Below are positions 11,862 to 13,289 of a DNA stretch of 13,289 nt, piece by piece (positions within the stretch are counted from its first letter, which is position 1; each line of letters begins with the position of its first letter). This DNA is from DASSRQ01 sp035701665. Lineage in GTDB: Bacteria; Vulcanimicrobiota; Vulcanimicrobiia; Vulcanimicrobiales; Vulcanimicrobiaceae. The stretch covers positions 1-13,289 of the forward strand of contig DASSRQ010000341.1 in NCBI GenBank assembly GCA_035701665.1. The letters run 5' to 3'. A program made the translations under genes and the position numbers. The notes beneath the pieces were generated by a model. It saw only the letters and a list, made by a program, of their open reading frames with translations, was not told the DNA's origin and did not search any database.

Positions 11862-13289
11862 CTATTGGTTAGGATCGGGAACGAACGCGGAGGACGGAAT
11901 CTCCTGTGGAAACGCGAGATCGTCCAGACGGTATTGCCACACAAAGTGGTGCGTCTTGATTCCGAGAATGCGCAGCGTGCCGTCGAGAAATCCGCCGGTT
12001 TCGATCCAGTATCCGCGTACGTTCGCGTAATGCTGCTCGATAAACCCGGTGAACCATAGTTCGCCGCTGAATCCGTAACGGATCGAACAAAACCGCATCG
12101 ACTGCAGGTCGACGATCGCATCGCTCAATTGCCGCCGCGGATCGCGCCGTCGCGGAATCAGATGCAGTGCGCGCCCGGGATCGCCGTTCGGACACTCGGC
12201 AGCGCCTTTATCCTGTACCGCATAGATCGCCGGGCCGATAGTCGTGACGGAAGCGATCGTCGGAAGACCCGCATTTGTTCCATGCTTCGGGTCGGAAATC
12301 GCTAGCGCGCTGCGCGCCGGATCGTCGTTTTGGTACCCCAGCATCCCCTCGCGCAGCGCACGAAACGAGCCGAACCACGTCGGATCGAAAAGCGGGCGTT
12401 CCGAAACGTAACGCTCCGACGTATCGCCGACGCGCACCTCGCTTTGAAAGTCTTGCGTACGGTGCCGGACGTGCCAATCCGCCGGCGCGGATCCGTGGTT
12501 AAAACTCAACCACACTTTATGACCGCTGGTGGTGAGCCCGATGTGGATGTTGTCGCTTGCACCATGAAGGTCGTACGTTACGAGCTTCGGCTGCACGATG
12601 CGATCCATCTGCGCGACGGCAGCAGCATAAAACGCTTCCAGCGATGGTGAGGAGCTCTCTAAGGCGTTCGCCGCAAGCGCTTGCGCGATCTGTTCGCTCG
12701 CGCTGGAACCGGCTTGATCGTCCGTCGTATTCGTCAGCACGACGATCCGTAAGTGTTGATCCGGAAAAAATTCGTCGGTGGCGTCGAAGCCCAACGTATC
12801 GCCTTGAACCAAGGTCGATTGCTCGAGAAACCGCGCGTCAGCCGGAGAAACGATACGGCCGCCGGCCAGCGCCGCATGCCATTCCAGCAGATCTCGCGCA
12901 GTCGTGACGACGTCGCCGCTTCCGGCAGCCCACGTATCGTCGACGGGCGGAGCGGGTGAAAGCCGCCCGCTCGCATAGCGGTAGCCGCGCGCCATCTCTT
13001 TTATCGAGCGCTCCTGCGCCATCGTTGCGCTTTCGGTCATTCCGGCGGGCGCAAAAAGATGTTCGGAAAGATAGCTGTTCCACGGGCGGTGCGAAACGAT
13101 CTCGACGACGTGTCCGAGGACGAGCGCCTCGCTGATGGACGGTGCGGTACCGGTTCCCGGCGCAAAGCTCAGCGGCCCGGAGGCGATGCGGCGCATCAGT
13201 TGCTCGAACGTGGCCGGTTTGCGCATTGCCGGTTCCATTTCGGGGCCCGCAAGATAGGGCGGCAAACCGCTCGTACCGTCCAGCAGCTC
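11862..13289 (-). CDS. Beta-lactamase/PBP-fold (serine hydrolase-like) protein, 5' end missing, motifs degenerate
   Basis: The frame is open to the window edge, giving 475 visible residues; the TTG at 13265 is not a real start. ELLDGTSGLPPYL, LSFAPGT, LVLGHVVEIVSHRPWNSYLSEHLFAPAGMTES and TWAAGSGDVVTTARDLLEWHAAL are clear landmarks of the beta-lactamase family (class C/PBP-like). The SxxK serine should lie beyond the right edge. The YxN motif expected after F-x-P-G-T is not seen: aligned positions read P-S-I. The segment leading to VVLTN is short, with VQGDTLGF in place of the usual H/K-T-G loop, so activity is doubtful. After about residue 190 of the visible chain comes an unrelated C-terminal region with strands such as RALHLIPRR and YWIETGGFLDGTLRILG, which I do not recognise. 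It is the first visible gene of the operon with the HAF protein. Confidence 0.85.
   Translation of the reverse strand, partial: ELLDGTSGLPPYLAGPEMEPAMRKPATFEQLMRRIASGPLSFAPGTGTAPSISEALVLGHVVEIVSHRPWNSYLSEHLFAPAGMTESATMAQERSIKEMARGYRYASGRLSPAPPVDDTWAAGSGDVVTTARDLLEWHAALAGGRIVSPADARFLEQSTLVQGDTLGFDATDEFFPDQHLRIVVLTNTTDDQAGSSASEQIAQALAANALESSSPSLEAFYAAAVAQMDRIVQPKLVTYDLHGASDNIHIGLTTSGHKVWLSFNHGSAPADWHVRHRTQDFQSEVRVGDTSERYVSERPLFDPTWFGSFRALREGMLGYQNDDPARSALAISDPKHGTNAGLPTIASVTTIGPAIYAVQDKGAAECPNGDPGRALHLIPRRRDPRRQLSDAIVDLQSMRFCSIRYGFSGELWFTGFIEQHYANVRGYWIETGGFLDGTLRILGIKTHHFVWQYRLDDLAFPQEIPSSAFVPDPNQ

Noticed and set aside
11825..12121. Upstream extension of the HAF-repeat frame
   Set aside because: It lies inside the beta-lactamase-like gene in another frame. 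A signal peptide and ribosome site mark 11824 as the start.

Overview
The window is GC-rich bacterial chromosome with tightly packed genes and no gene-free stretch above about 120 bases. The mix suggests a diderm soil-type bacterium: a ClpC-type unfoldase with a UVR motif, a small outer-membrane barrel, a TonB-receptor-like regulatory domain, and secreted proteins with Pro/Thr-rich tracts after the signal peptide. My best guess is the Eremiobacterota (WPS-2) group. That is an impression from protein style, not a test. No rRNA, tRNA, CRISPR array, IS element, integrase or att repeat was seen.

Layout. Left edge: the start of a large BNR/VPS10 (sortilin-like) repeat protein, on the minus strand and cut by the window edge. 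It is divergent from a DUF4126-like membrane protein, and the two promoters overlap. Next, on the minus strand, is a two-gene unit of vapD (Cas2-fold RNase family) and a secreted helical protein of unknown function. It is followed by a small secreted Cys protein whose reading frame appears broken. Then comes clpC (833 aa) with a clear intrinsic terminator, preceded by a small outer-membrane-barrel candidate.

Middle: a SufT/MIP18-type Fe-S assembly factor overlaps a TTG-started membrane protein on the plus strand. This pair converges on a minus-strand pair of PaaI-type thioesterase and a family 5 peptide-binding lipoprotein, joined by an ATGA overlap. A 2OG-Fe(II) oxygenase on the plus strand converges on an OsmC peroxidase. 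Right side: a minus-strand operon of a degenerate beta-lactamase-fold protein (5' end outside the window), a HAF-repeat secreted protein and a truncated carboxypeptidase-regulatory/TonB-receptor-like stub.

The most interesting signal is regulatory. Several genes have a sigma70 -10-like hexamer exactly 6 bases before the start codon, so transcription would begin on the start codon itself (leaderless mRNA). Two nearby starts share the identical 10-mer GTGCTATGCT at that position. Other points worth checking are the broken secreted-protein gene, the loss of catalytic motifs in the beta-lactamase-like protein, vapD without a visible antitoxin, and convergent gene pairs that leave no room for terminators. 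I found no clear multi-gene defence or mobile system.
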